A DNA stretch of 64,000 nt from Micromonospora kangleipakensis (GCF_004217615.1 NZ_SHLD01000001.1:1612001-1676000), one strand, 5' to 3'. Positions 44,675 to 54,618 are shown, counted from the first letter of the stretch. Notes: generated from the letters alone by a model not told the origin. Numbers and translations are program-made.

Positions 44675-45400
44675 TCACACGCTAGGAGTTGAAGTCGCGT
44701 TGAGGTCAACGGCACGGGTCGGCCGCGTCCCGCCGACGGCGGGCCGGCGGATCAGGCTCACCGCGACCACGGCGAGCACGCCGACCTCGGCGAGGATCAG
44801 CAGCCGTTCGGCCAGGCCGATCAGCACCCGGTCGCCCGGGTAGGCGGACCAGACCATGGCCCCGGCCAGGGCCAGGCTGGTCAGGGCGAGCGCGCGCAGC
44901 CAGGAGGCGCCGTGTCCGCCCAGCCGCCCGGCGAGCAGCCAGCCGGCCGGCGGCAACGCGAGGAAGGCGACCACCGAGGCGTACCGGTGCAGGTAGGCGG
45001 CGGTGTCCATGGGCAGGCCTGGCTCGTTGGTCGGCACCAGCGCGGAGACCACCAGTCCGGCGGTCCACGCCCAGAGCAGGACCGCCACCAGCCGGCCGGA
45101 GCTCGCGCCCGGCCCGGCGGGCGCCGAGGGTTCCGCCGTCCCGGCCGGCCCGGGCGCGCGGTGTGGGCGGCCCGGCAGGCCGGGGGCGCGGAGGACCGGG
45201 ACCAGCACGGCGGTGGCCGCGGCGAGGACCGCCATCGCCACGTCGATGACGCCGCCCCGGTCCGAGACGGCGAAGTCGCTGACGGTCAGCGACCAGGGGT
45301 TCAGGTCGTCGTTCACTTCGAGATGACCGATCAGGGCGAGCACCGCCGCCAGGGCGATCCCGCCGAGGGCGAGCAGCCCGTGTCTCCGGGTTCCAGGCAT
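44675..45400 (-). CDS. DUF998 membrane protein
   Basis: A 241-residue protein with six hydrophobic segments and the DUF998 pattern: a first helix (LLALGGIALAAVLALIGHL), an exposed NPWSLTVSDFAVSDRGGVIDVAM segment (in parts) and later DTAAYLHRYASVVAFLALP. A Pro/Gly/Ala-rich loop lies at about 80-98. Function unknown. Its stop is 41 bp before the truncated NmrA gene, whose probable promoter overlaps its 3' end. Confidence 0.8.
   Translation of the reverse strand: MPGTRRHGLLALGGIALAAVLALIGHLEVNDDLNPWSLTVSDFAVSDRGGVIDVAMAVLAAATAVLVPVLRAPGLPGRPHRAPGPAGTAEPSAPAGPGASSGRLVAVLLWAWTAGLVVSALVPTNEPGLPMDTAAYLHRYASVVAFLALPPAGWLLAGRLGGHGASWLRALALTSLALAGAMVWSAYPGDRVLIGLAERLLILAEVGVLAVVAVSLIRRPAVGGTRPTRAVDLNATSTPSV
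44679..44709 (-). promoter_or_regulatory. MerR-type promoter with 19-bp spacer upstream of the truncated NmrA gene
   Basis: On the minus strand, TTGACC (44704-44709) and TAGCGT (44679-44684) are separated by 19 bp, the over-long spacing typical of MerR-activated promoters. The spacer contains TCAAC and TTCAAC half-sites, and GTTGA-cc-TCAAC forms a small palindrome at its upstream edge. No merR gene is present in the window. Confidence 0.55.
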
Positions 45401-45513
45401 GCCTCAGCCTGTCGCCGGGGGCACCCGAAGCGGATCCGGGACGGCCACCGACATCGATCCCCGGGACCACCCCTAGAGGCGGCCGGCGACCGCACCCGGT
45501 GCGAGCGGGGGGG

Positions 45514-46131
45514 TCAGTCGACGGGGACCTCGCGGCGGGCGTTGCGGGCGCTGATCGCCGTCATCGCCCAGCCCGCGCCCGCGAACCCGGCCGCCGCCGC
45601 GCCGCCGATCAGCGCCAGCCGCCAGGCCGACTGGGTCAGCGCGGTCCCGCCCAGGTGCCCGACCAGCGTCCCGTACGTCGCCCAGCCGGCCGCCGCGGCG
45701 GTCTCGTAGAGCAGGAAGAGCCGGTACGGGTAGCGGCTGCGCCCGGCGGAGAAGCAGGCCGCCATCCGGCCACCCGGCACGAACCGGCAGAGCAGGATCA
45801 CCAGCGGCCCCGGTTCGCGCAGCCCCCGGGTGACCCGGCCGGCCATCCGGCGGGCCCGGCCGGGCATGGCATGCCGGGCCTCCCGGCGGTCCGGGGCGCG
45901 CCGCCCGATCAGGTAGCAGGCCAGGTCGCCGGCGAAGACGCCGAACGCGCCGACGGCGATGGTGAGCGGCAGGCTCAGCCCGCCGTACACGGTCAGCGCG
46001 CCGCTGGTGATCATGACGACCTGGGTCGGGATGACCGGTACGAAGGCGTCGGCGACCAGCAGCGTCAGCAGGGCGAGGTACGCCCACGTCGGCGACGCGA
46101 CGTCAGTGATGAGTTCGGGCACGACTGCCAC
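45514..46131 (-). CDS. DedA family membrane protein
   Basis: A 205-residue DedA (SNARE-associated, VTT-domain) protein. It has the re-entrant segment with FVPVIPTQVVMITSGALTVYG (about 30-50), the AGDLACYLIGRRA motif and the conserved RFVPGGRMAACFSAG arginine/glycine stretch (about 116-130). DedA proteins are half-transporters linked to undecaprenyl-phosphate or phospholipid flipping. It is divergent from the ThrRS paralogue across a 523-bp regulatory region. Confidence 0.88.
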   Translation of the reverse strand: MAVVPELITDVASPTWAYLALLTLLVADAFVPVIPTQVVMITSGALTVYGGLSLPLTIAVGAFGVFAGDLACYLIGRRAPDRREARHAMPGRARRMAGRVTRGLREPGPLVILLCRFVPGGRMAACFSAGRSRYPYRLFLLYETAAAAGWATYGTLVGHLGGTALTQSAWRLALIGGAAAAGFAGAGWAMTAISARNARREVPVD

Positions 46132-46235
46132 CTCGCCGATTTCCCCCGATTGCCTGCACCGAGCCTGACGGCGTGTCCGGCGTCACCGGTCGGGGCCCTG
46201 GCCGGTGGTGACCGCTGACACGGCAGGGCCACCGA

Positions 46236-46265
46236 ATGACAACGACACGGCGACGCCGGATGTGA
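46236..46265 (+). other. Very short ORF with three threonine codons, possible second leader peptide
   Basis: Reads MTTTRRRRM then stop. It has neither a clear ribosome-binding site nor a leaderless-type -10 box, so it may be chance. It precedes the hairpin at 46388-46418. Confidence 0.25.
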
Positions 46266-46387
46266 CGGGACGTCGGCGTGGCGCGCGGCGCGGCGACGGG
46301 CGGCGGCTCGGCGCTCGTCGGCGTACCGTTGTCGGCGCGCGGCCACACGGACGTCGGGTCCCCCGTTCCTGACGACCGGGCCGCCGC

Positions 46388-46418
46388 GGGTCGCCGGCAG
46401 GTCCCGTGCCGGCGACCC
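46388..46418 (+). terminator. Intrinsic terminator upstream of the threonine leader peptide
   Basis: Perfect 12-bp stem GGGTCGCCGGCA / TGCCGGCGACCC with a 7-nt loop, followed after a few bases by CCCCCTTTT, one of the few T-tracts next to a stem in this window. It lies in the 523-bp gap ahead of the ThrRS gene. Confidence 0.65.
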
Positions 46419-46491
46419 GCCCCCTTTTCCGGGGCGCCCGCCCCCTCGATGACACCGCGAAATCCGGATGCGTGGCACGTCGACGCCCGCG

Positions 46492-46503
46492 TACCGTCGC
46501 CGC
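46492..46503 (+). promoter_or_regulatory. -10 box in front of the threonine leader peptide
   Basis: TACCGT (46492-46497) followed by 6 nt and ATG 46504. The spacing is the same as at add, the B12-dependent mutase and other leaderless genes here. The -35 region is weak. Confidence 0.5.
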
Positions 46504-46557
46504 ATGCGCAGCGCGGTGGTGACCACGACGCCGGGAATCCCCGGCGCGCCGCACTGA
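46504..46557 (+). CDS. Threonine-rich leader peptide of a ThrRS attenuator
   Basis: A 17-codon ORF encoding MRSAVVTTTPGIPGAPH, with three consecutive threonine codons (ACC ACG ACG, 46522-46530). It begins 6 bp after a -10-like TACCGT and ends 12 bp before a 15-bp GC stem (46570-46602), with the threonyl-tRNA synthetase-like gene starting at 46655. This is the arrangement of ribosome-mediated attenuation: ribosomes stalling at Thr codons when charged tRNA-Thr is scarce would favour an alternative fold and allow read-through. The peptide itself probably has no function after synthesis. Not experimentally known; inferred from order and codon content. Confidence 0.65.
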   Translation: MRSAVVTTTPGIPGAPH

Positions 46558-46569
46558 CGTAACCGTCGA

Positions 46570-46602
46570 CGAGGCCCCGGGGCGAACCGCCCCGGGGCCT
46601 CG
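46570..46602 (+). terminator. Attenuator hairpin before the ThrRS paralogue
   Basis: Perfect 15-bp stem CGAGGCCCCGGGGCG / CGCCCCGGGGCCTCG with loop AAC. It lies between the leader peptide stop and the ThrRS start. An upstream CCCCGG (46539-46544), inside the leader ORF, could pair with CCGGGG in its left arm and so compete with it. No T-tract, as at most terminators of this genome. Confidence 0.7.
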
Positions 46603-46654
46603 CGGCGTTCCGGGCCGCCTCGCCTCCGGGTCGTACCCGATCAAGGAGAGCGAC

Positions 46655-47872
46655 ATGATCGACCACCGCAGGCTCGGCCGGGAGCTGGAGCTGTTCGTCT
46701 CCGACCCGCTCGCGGGCGCCGGCCTGCCCATCTGGCTGCCGGCCGGCGCCGCCGCCCGGCACGCCGTCGAGGAGTACGTCCGCGAACTGGAGCGCCGGGC
46801 CGGATACCGGCACGTCTACTCGCCGCCGCTGGGTAAACGGGAGCTCTTCGAGCTCTCCGGCCACCTGGGCTACTTCGCCGACGACATGTTCCCGCCGATG
46901 CGGCTGAGCGCCGACGACGAGTTCGTGCTCCGGCCGGCGCTCTGCCCGCACCACGCGCTGGTGTTCCGCGCCCGGGGCCGCTCCTACCGGGAGCTGCCGC
47001 TGCGGATCGCCGAGCTGGGCGGGATGTACCGGGCGGAACGCTCCGGCGTGCTGGGCGGGCTGTCCCGGGTCCGCGCCATCTCGCTGAACGACGCGCACAA
47101 CTTCTGCGCCCTCGACCAGGTCGGCGACGAGGTACGCGAGATCCTGCGGCTGATCCGCGAGGCGCACGCCGCGCTCGGCGTACGACCGGCCGGGTTCCGG
47201 CTGTCGCTGCGCGGGCCGGGGGAGAAGTACGTCGGGGACGACGCCGCGTGGGCGCGGGCCGAGGAGCTGCTCGGCGCCGCGCTCGACGGGGTGGAGTTCA
47301 CCGAGGCGCCCGGCGAGGCCGCCTTCTACGGGCCGAAGATCGACATCCAGATCGTCGACGCGGCCGGCCGGGAGTCGACCATCTCCACCATCCAGCTCGA
47401 CTTCGACAAGCCCGAGAAGTTCGACCTGTCGTACACCGACGCGGACGGGTCGCGGCGGCGGCCGGTGCTGGTGCACCGGAGCCTGGTCGGCAGCATGGAG
47501 CGGCTCTTCGCGTACCTGATCGAGGTGCATGCGGGCGCCTTTCCGGCCTGGTACGCCCCGGTGCAGCTGGTGCTGCTCCCGGTCGAGGAGGGGCAGGCCG
47601 GCGCGGCCGTCGACCTGGCCCGCCGGGCCGGGGCGGCCGGGCTGCGGACCGAGGTCGAGGTGGCCGGCTCGCTGGGCGCCCGGGTCCGCGACGCCGCCCG
47701 CCGCCGCATCCCGTACGTCGGGGTGCTGGGCCCCCGGGAGGCGCTCGACGGCGCGGTCTCGCTGCGGCTGCGCGACGGTCGCGCGCTGGCCCCGATGCCC
47801 GTCGCCGACGCCCTCGGGCTGATCGGGAAGGTGGTCGCCGGCCGCTCGGCCGGCCTGCTCCCCGCGGACTGA
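46655..47872 (+). CDS. Threonyl-tRNA synthetase paralogue lacking TGS and editing domains
   Basis: A 405-residue class II synthetase of the ThrRS type. Housekeeping ThrRS has about 640-690 residues; this protein starts directly at the catalytic core (GLPIWLPAGAAARHAVEEYV) and keeps the anticodon-binding domain (from about 310). Zinc ligands are intact: Cys in LCPHH (about 97), His in DAHNFC (about 146) and His in VLVHRS (about 273). Motif 2 (MYRAERSG) and motif 3 (GSMERLF) are also intact, so aminoacylation looks possible while mischarged Ser-tRNA cannot be edited in cis. Second ThrRS genes can give resistance to ThrRS inhibitors or serve under threonine starvation. AAGGAG precedes the ATG; expression is apparently controlled by the upstream attenuator. 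Confidence 0.9.
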   Translation: MIDHRRLGRELELFVSDPLAGAGLPIWLPAGAAARHAVEEYVRELERRAGYRHVYSPPLGKRELFELSGHLGYFADDMFPPMRLSADDEFVLRPALCPHHALVFRARGRSYRELPLRIAELGGMYRAERSGVLGGLSRVRAISLNDAHNFCALDQVGDEVREILRLIREAHAALGVRPAGFRLSLRGPGEKYVGDDAAWARAEELLGAALDGVEFTEAPGEAAFYGPKIDIQIVDAAGRESTISTIQLDFDKPEKFDLSYTDADGSRRRPVLVHRSLVGSMERLFAYLIEVHAGAFPAWYAPVQLVLLPVEEGQAGAAVDLARRAGAAGLRTEVEVAGSLGARVRDAARRRIPYVGVLGPREALDGAVSLRLRDGRALAPMPVADALGLIGKVVAGRSAGLLPAD

Positions 47873-47952
47873 CCCGGCCGCGCCGGGTCCACGCCAGCGC
47901 GGCGCCGGCCGCTCGTCACCGGCCGACCGTGCGCCCGCGAACCGTGCGCCCG

Positions 47953-47983
47953 CCGGCTCCCGTCCGTCGTGGACGGGAGCCGG
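47953..47983. terminator. Bidirectional terminator between the ThrRS paralogue and ABC exporter
   Basis: Perfect 13-bp stem CCGGCTCCCGTCC / GGACGGGAGCCGG with a 5-nt loop, located between two convergent genes (stops at 47872 and 48010). Confidence 0.8.
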
Positions 47984-48009
47984 TGCCGGGCGGGATCCCT
48001 CGGGCATCG

Positions 48010-50070
48010 TCAGTTCCCGGCCGTCGCCGGTTGGGCGAGCTGGTCGGCCTCGTCGGCCACCACCGCCTGGCTGAACTGGGACCGGTACAGCCGGGCGTAG
48101 GCCCCGTCGGCGGCGACGAGCTGGTCGTGGCTGCCCTGCTCGACGATCCGGCCGTTCTCCATCATCAGGATCAGGTCGGCGTCGCGGATGGTGGAGAGCC
48201 GGTGCGCGATGACGAAGCTGGTCCGGTCCGACCGCAGGGCGGCCATCGCCCGCTGGAGCAGCACCTCGGTGCGGGTGTCCACCGAGCTGGTCGCCTCGTC
48301 CAGGATGAGCAGCGACGGCTCGGCGAGGAACGCCCGGGCGATGGTGATGAGCTGCTTCTCGCCGGCGCTGACGTTGCTCCCCTCCTCGTCGATCACCGTG
48401 TCGTACCCGTCGGGGAGGCTGTGGACGAACCGGTCCACGAAGGTGGCCCGGGCGGCGGCCAGGATCTCCTCCTCGGTGGCGTCGGGCCGGCCGTAGGCGA
48501 CGTTGTCCCGGATGGTGCCCCCGAAGAGCCAGGTGTCCTGGAGCACCATGCCGATCCGGCCGCGCAGCTCCTCCCGGGGCATGGTGGTGATGTCCACCCC
48601 GTCCAGGGTGATCCAGCCCGCGTCCAGCTCGTAGAACCGCATGATCAGGTTGACCAGGGTGGTCTTGCCGGCGCCGGTCGGGCCGACGATCGCCACGGTG
48701 TGACCCGGCTCGGCGACCAGCGACAGGTCGTCGATCAGCGGCTTGTCCGGGTCGTACCGGAAGGAGACGTGTGCGAACTCGACCCGGCCGGTGACCCGGG
48801 GCGGTGCAACCGTGTCCGGGGTCTGCTCCTCGGCGTCGAGCACCGCGAAGACCCGCTCGGCGGAGGCCACCCCGGACTGGAGCAGGTTCGCCATCGAGGC
48901 GACCTGGGTGATCGGCTGGGTGAACTGCCGCGAGTACTGGATGAACGCCTGCACGTCGCCGAGGGTCATCGACCCGGAGGCCACCCGCAGCCCGCCGACC
49001 ACGGCGATCGCGACGTAGCTGAGGTTCCCGACGAACATCATCGCCGGCATGATGATCCCGGAGATGAACTGGGCCCCGAAGCTGGCCCGGAAAAGCTCCT
49101 CGTTCTTGGCCGCGAAGGCGGCCTGCACCTGGCGCTGCCGGCCGAAGACCTTGACCAGCTCGTGGCCGGTGTACGCCTCCTCGATCTGGCCGTTCAGTTC
49201 ACCGGTGTGCCGCCACTGGGCGATGAACCTGCGCTGCGACCGCTTGGCGATCCGCTGGGTGACGAGCACCGACAGCGGCACCGCGACCAGGGCGACCAGC
49301 GCCAGCAGCGGCGAGATCCAGAACATCATGGCCAGCACGCCGATCACGGTCAGCAGCGAGGTGAGCAGCTGGCTGAGCGTCTGCGACAGGGTCTGCGAGA
49401 TGTTGTCGATGTCGTTGGTGACCCGGCTGAGCAGTTCGCCCCGGGGCTGCCGGTCGAAGTAGGGCAGCGGCAGCCGGTGGAGCTTCTCCTCCACCTCGGC
49501 GCGCAGCCGCAGCACGGTCCGCTGCACCACCCCGTTGAGCAGCCAGCCCTGCCACCACAACAGCAGGCTGGCCGCCAGGTAGAGCGCGAGGGCCAGGGCG
49601 AGCACCCGGCCGAGGGCGGTGAAGTCGATCCCGGCGCCGGGCACCACATCCATCCGGGCGAGCATGTCGGCGTAGTTGTCGTTGCCGGCCGCCCGGGCCG
49701 CCGCCACGGCCTGCTCCGGGCTGGTCCCGGCGGGCAACTGCCGGCCGATCACCCCGCTGAAGATCAGGTCGGTGGCGTGGCCGAGGAGCTTCGGCCCGGC
49801 GACGCTGAGCCCGACGCTCACCACGGCCAGCACGGTCACGGCACCCAGCTGGAGCCGGTGCGGCCGCAGGCGGCCGAGCAGGCGCCGGGTCGACGGCCCG
49901 AAGTTCATCGACTTCTCGGCGGGCATCCCGGCGCTCATCCACGGCGGGCCGCCGGGGCGCCGCCCGGCCGGCGGCAGCCGCTTCGGCATCGCCGCCTCCG
50001 GGCCCTGCTTCTGGACCGGTACGGTGACCTTGCCGTCCCGGGGGCCGAGCTGTCTGTTCGGCTCGCTCAC
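48010..50070 (-). CDS. ABC exporter, fused permease/ATPase, second subunit
   Basis: A 686-residue type IV ABC exporter half. A disordered Pro/Gly-rich N terminus of about 70 residues precedes six membrane helices (about 85-385) with a long first extracytoplasmic loop, then the ATPase: Walker [11 protein letters not shown], signature [15 protein letters not shown], Walker [13 protein letters not shown] and H-loop IAHRLSTI. The Walker B glutamate is present, so this is the canonical site. GTG 50070 overlaps the upstream gene stop (GTGA). The frame remains open upstream to 51624, which gives a false appearance of a fusion. With the upstream gene it forms a heterodimeric multidrug-type exporter. 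Confidence 0.92.
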   Translation of the reverse strand: MSEPNRQLGPRDGKVTVPVQKQGPEAAMPKRLPPAGRRPGGPPWMSAGMPAEKSMNFGPSTRRLLGRLRPHRLQLGAVTVLAVVSVGLSVAGPKLLGHATDLIFSGVIGRQLPAGTSPEQAVAAARAAGNDNYADMLARMDVVPGAGIDFTALGRVLALALALYLAASLLLWWQGWLLNGVVQRTVLRLRAEVEEKLHRLPLPYFDRQPRGELLSRVTNDIDNISQTLSQTLSQLLTSLLTVIGVLAMMFWISPLLALVALVAVPLSVLVTQRIAKRSQRRFIAQWRHTGELNGQIEEAYTGHELVKVFGRQRQVQAAFAAKNEELFRASFGAQFISGIIMPAMMFVGNLSYVAIAVVGGLRVASGSMTLGDVQAFIQYSRQFTQPITQVASMANLLQSGVASAERVFAVLDAEEQTPDTVAPPRVTGRVEFAHVSFRYDPDKPLIDDLSLVAEPGHTVAIVGPTGAGKTTLVNLIMRFYELDAGWITLDGVDITTMPREELRGRIGMVLQDTWLFGGTIRDNVAYGRPDATEEEILAAARATFVDRFVHSLPDGYDTVIDEEGSNVSAGEKQLITIARAFLAEPSLLILDEATSSVDTRTEVLLQRAMAALRSDRTSFVIAHRLSTIRDADLILMMENGRIVEQGSHDQLVAADGAYARLYRSQFSQAVVADEADQLAQPATAGN

Positions 50071-51800
50071 GCCGGCACCTCCGCCGTCTGCTGGGACGCC
50101 ACGATCTCGGCGTACGTCGGGCAGTTCTCCAGCAGGTCCTCGTGTCGTCCCATGCCGACGACGCCCCCGTCCTCGAGCACGATGATCTGGTCGGCGTCGA
50201 CGATCGTGGAGACCCGCTGGGCCACGATCACCACCGCCGCGTTCGCGGTGACCGGCTTCAGCGCGGCCCGCAGCCGGGCGTCGGTGCCGAGGTCGAGCGC
50301 CGAGAACGAGTCGTCGAAGAGGTAGATCTCCGGCTGACGGACCAGCGCGCGGGCGATCGCCAGCCGCTGCCGCTGACCACCGGAGACGTTCGTGCCGCCC
50401 TGGGCGATCGGGGCGTCCAGCCCGCCCGGCATCTCGGCCACGAAGTCCCGGGCCTGGGCGATCTCCAGCGCCGCCCACAGCTCGGCGTCGGTCGCGTCCG
50501 GGTTGCCGTACCGCAGGTTGCTGGCGACCGTTCCGCTGAACAGGTACGGCCGCTGCGGCACCAGCCCGATCCGGCGCCAGACCTCGTCCGGTTCCAGCAG
50601 CCGCACGTCCACCCCGTCGACCAGCACCGCGCCGGCGGTCGGGTCGACCAGCCGGGGGATCAGCGTGAGCAGGGTGGTCTTGCCGGCCCCGGTGGAGCCG
50701 ATGATGGCCGTGGTCCGGCCGGGGCCGGCCCGGAACGAGATGTCGTGCAGCACCGGAGCGCTCGCCCCGGGATATTGGAAGGCGACCCTGCGGAGCTCCA
50801 GCTCGGCGTTCCTGGTCACCGCGATCACCGGCTCGGCCATCGGCACCACCGACGACTCGGTGTCCAGCACCTCGACGATCCGTTCGGCGCAGACCGCCGC
50901 GCGCGGCACCATCATCAGCATGAAGGTGGCCATCATGACGGCCATCAGGATCTGCATCAGGTACTGCAGGAACGCGGTCAGCGCGCCGACCTGGATCTGG
51001 CCGGCGTCGACCCGCTGCGCGCCGAACCAGAGCACCGCGACGCTGGAGACGTTGAGCACCAGCATCACCACCGGGAAGATCAGGGCCATCAGCCGGCCGA
51101 CGCGCAGGGCGGTCGCGGTGAGGTCGGCGTTGGCGACGCCGAAGCGCTCCGTCTCGTACGGTTCCCGGACGAAGGCGCGGACCACCCGGATGCCGGTGAT
51201 CTGCTCGCGCAGCACCCGGTTGACGGCGTCGATCCGGGTCTGCATCAGCCGGAAGCCCGGCACCATCCGCCGGATGATCAGGCCCAGCGCGACGGCCAGC
51301 ACCGGCACGCTGACCAGCATCAGCCAGGAGAGCCCGACGTCCTCGCTGAGCGCCATCACCACTCCGCCGACGCACATGATCGGCGCGGCGACCAGCATGG
51401 TGCAGCTCATCAGCACGAGCATCTGCACCTGCTGCACGTCGTTGGTGTTGCGGGTGATCAGCGACGGCGCGCCGAACCGGGCGACCTCGCGGGCCGAGAA
51501 GGTGTTGACGTGCCCGAAGATGGTCGCGCGTACGTCCCGCCCGAACCCCATCGCGGTCCGCGCGCCCAGGTACACCGCGGCGATCGAGCAGGCGATCTGG
51601 AGCAGGCTGACCACCAGCATCCATCCGCCCGTGCGCATGATCTGGTCGGTGTCGCCGAGGGCGACACCCCGGTCGATGATGTCGGCGTTGAGGCTCGGCA
51701 GGTAGAGCGAGGCCATCGTGCCGACGAACTGGAGCGCCACCACGGCCGCGAGGAGCCGGCGGTACGGGCGCAGACGGTGGCGGAGCAGGCGGATCAGCAT
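50067..51800 (-). CDS. ABC exporter, fused permease/ATPase, first subunit
   Basis: A 577-residue exporter half beginning [20 protein letters not shown]. Six membrane helices are followed by an ATPase with Walker [12 protein letters not shown], signature [15 protein letters not shown] and Walker [13 protein letters not shown]. Here Asp replaces the catalytic Glu, marking the degenerate site usual in heterodimeric exporters (TM287/288-like). The switch position reads VAQRVSTI (Gln for His), also typical. The ATG at 51800 overlaps the MarR stop by 7 bp, placing the exporter in one operon with its likely regulator. Confidence 0.93.
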   Translation of the reverse strand: MLIRLLRHRLRPYRRLLAAVVALQFVGTMASLYLPSLNADIIDRGVALGDTDQIMRTGGWMLVVSLLQIACSIAAVYLGARTAMGFGRDVRATIFGHVNTFSAREVARFGAPSLITRNTNDVQQVQMLVLMSCTMLVAAPIMCVGGVVMALSEDVGLSWLMLVSVPVLAVALGLIIRRMVPGFRLMQTRIDAVNRVLREQITGIRVVRAFVREPYETERFGVANADLTATALRVGRLMALIFPVVMLVLNVSSVAVLWFGAQRVDAGQIQVGALTAFLQYLMQILMAVMMATFMLMMVPRAAVCAERIVEVLDTESSVVPMAEPVIAVTRNAELELRRVAFQYPGASAPVLHDISFRAGPGRTTAIIGSTGAGKTTLLTLIPRLVDPTAGAVLVDGVDVRLLEPDEVWRRIGLVPQRPYLFSGTVASNLRYGNPDATDAELWAALEIAQARDFVAEMPGGLDAPIAQGGTNVSGGQRQRLAIARALVRQPEIYLFDDSFSALDLGTDARLRAALKPVTANAAVVIVAQRVSTIVDADQIIVLEDGGVVGMGRHEDLLENCPTYAEIVASQQTAEVPA

Positions 51801-52321
51801 GGACGGCTCCCCGGCGTCGGGTCGGTTGCGGAGTCCTGGTGTTGGTTCAACCTGCCGACCTCCCCGTCGGACATGCTCGTGATGAGTTCGGTGAGGAACT
51901 CCCGGATAACCGCCTTCTTCGCCGGATCGGCGTCGACGGAGGTGAGCGGGCGGTCGCTGTGGATCAGCTCGGTGAGCTGTTCGGCGTGCCGGCGGCCCTT
52001 GTCGGTCAGGGTCAGCTGCACGGTGCGGCGGTCGGCGCCGTCCCGGCGACGCTCGACGAAGCCGTCGCGTTCGAGGGTGTCGACGATGCCGGTGAGGGTG
52101 GCGGGCCGGACGAAGCACCGTTCGGCGACCTCCCGATGGGTGCTGTCGCCGATGCGGCTCAGGATGAACAGCACCCGCATGCCGGCCGAGGTGAGGCCGT
52201 GGTGCTCGGCCAGGTACCGCCCCCAGTGCTGCTCGACGACATGGCCGGCGATCGCGAGCAGCCGACCGAGCGGCGCGTGGCGGAGCATGTCGGGGAAGGT
52301 GACGAGCGGTTCCATCTTCAC
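51794..52321 (-). CDS. MarR family transcriptional regulator of the ABC exporter operon
   Basis: A 175-residue MarR protein: [21 protein letters not shown], the recognition segment [33 protein letters not shown] (in two parts) and wing [19 protein letters not shown] 52321 is chosen over ATG 52315 because a TAATCT -10 box (minus strand, 52329-52334) ends 7 bp before it. It heads the operon with the exporter pair and is divergent from a TetR gene. A palindrome AAACTAGTTT (52356-52365) in the shared promoter is a candidate operator. Confidence 0.9.
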   Translation of the reverse strand: MKMEPLVTFPDMLRHAPLGRLLAIAGHVVEQHWGRYLAEHHGLTSAGMRVLFILSRIGDSTHREVAERCFVRPATLTGIVDTLERDGFVERRRDGADRRTVQLTLTDKGRRHAEQLTELIHSDRPLTSVDADPAKKAVIREFLTELITSMSDGEVGRLNQHQDSATDPTPGSRPC

Positions 52322-52355
52322 AGCCGTCAGATTAGCTACCGGACCGTCAGGGGCC

Positions 52356-52365
52356 AAACTAGTTT
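52356..52365. promoter_or_regulatory. Palindrome in the MarR/TetR intergenic region
   Basis: AAACTAGTTT, perfect 10-bp palindrome about 22 bp upstream of the MarR -10 box, near its -35 region. Candidate MarR site. Confidence 0.4.
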
Positions 52366-52374
52366 CCGACACAT

Positions 52375-52395
52375 TATCTTGTCGCTGGCAAGATA
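52375..52395. promoter_or_regulatory. Probable TetR operator
   Basis: TATCTTG-tcgctgg-CAAGATA, perfect 7-bp arms with a 7-bp spacer. It overlaps the TATGCT -10 box (52394-52399) of the TetR gene, predicting autorepression. Confidence 0.65.
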
Positions 52396-52406
52396 TGCTC
52401 CCGGGC

Positions 52407-52964
52407 ATGACGGCGAACCGCGGATACCACCACGGCGACCTGCGGCGGGCCCTGCTCGCCGCGGCGGTCGAGGCGATCGGCGAGTCCGGGCCGGCCGCGC
52501 TGAGCCTGCGTGACCTGGCCCGCCGGGCGGGGGTCTCGCACGCCGCGCCCGCGCACCACTTCGGCGACAAGGCCGGCCTGCTCACGGCGCTCGCCGTCGA
52601 GGGCTTCGACCTCCTCGCCGGGGCGCTCGGCCGGGCCGGCGGCGACCTGCTCGAGACCGGGGTGGCGTACGTCCGCTTCGCGGTCGACCACCGCGCCCAC
52701 TTCGAGGTGATGTTCGCGCCGGGGCTCTACCGGGCCGACGACCCCGAGGTGGCCGCCGCGCGCGCCCGGGCGGGGGCGGCGCTGCGCGGCGGGATCGCCG
52801 CGCTGCCCGCCCGGCCGGCCGCCGAGCCCGACCGGGACGCCCTCGCCGCCTGGTCGATCGTGCACGGCTTCGCCACCCTCTGGCTGGCCGGCGCCCTCCC
52901 GCCGGCGGCCGGCCCGGACCCGGAGTCCGCCGCCCGCTCGGTCATCCGCCGCCTCTTCGAGTGA
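52407..52964 (+). CDS. TetR family transcriptional regulator
   Basis: A 185-residue regulator. The N-terminal HTH reads RGYHHGDLRRALLAAAVEAI, ALSLRDLARRAGVSHAAPAHHFGDKAGLL (in parts), the TetR group with the HHFGDK motif. The C-terminal ligand domain resembles the WHG-type TetR_C. The ATG at 52407 is set by TATGCT ending 7 bp before it (leaderless). The longer open frame upstream is antisense to the ABC exporter. It may also influence the divergent MarR-exporter operon. Confidence 0.9.
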   Translation: MTANRGYHHGDLRRALLAAAVEAIGESGPAALSLRDLARRAGVSHAAPAHHFGDKAGLLTALAVEGFDLLAGALGRAGGDLLETGVAYVRFAVDHRAHFEVMFAPGLYRADDPEVAAARARAGAALRGGIAALPARPAAEPDRDALAAWSIVHGFATLWLAGALPPAAGPDPESAARSVIRRLFE

Positions 52965-52982
52965 CCGCCATGCCGGGCGGTG

Positions 52983-54515
<1,533 letters not shown>

Positions 54516-54558
54516 CTACGGCCGCTCGCCGGTGTCGCCGTGTGGCGTCGGCCGGCCA

Positions 54559-54618
54559 TATGCCTGGTGAGCGATATACCTGAGAGGCATAAATATGACT
54601 CACAGGCGTATCGCTCAC
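54559..54618. promoter_or_regulatory. Interleaved inverted repeats upstream of guaB1
   Basis: A 16-bp imperfect inverted repeat (GTGAGCGATATACCTG at 54567-54582; CAGGCGTATCGCTCAC at 54603-54618; 14 of 16 match) is interleaved with TATGCCT (54559-54565) / AGGCATA (54585-54591). The segment is markedly AT-richer than its surroundings and lies between guaB1 (upstream side) and the end of the carboxylase gene, 140-200 bp before the guaB1 start. Confidence 0.6.

Noticed and set aside
46132..46654. T-box riboswitch upstream of the ThrRS paralogue
   Set aside because: A GGTGG is present near 46515, but no convincing specifier stem, AG bulge or T-box antiterminator core was found; a Thr-codon leader peptide explains the layout better.
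48010..51624. Apparent 1204-residue fusion of two ABC exporter subunits
   Set aside because: The upstream half is out-of-frame shadow of the first exporter gene; a GTGA junction at 50067-50070 marks the true start of the second subunit.
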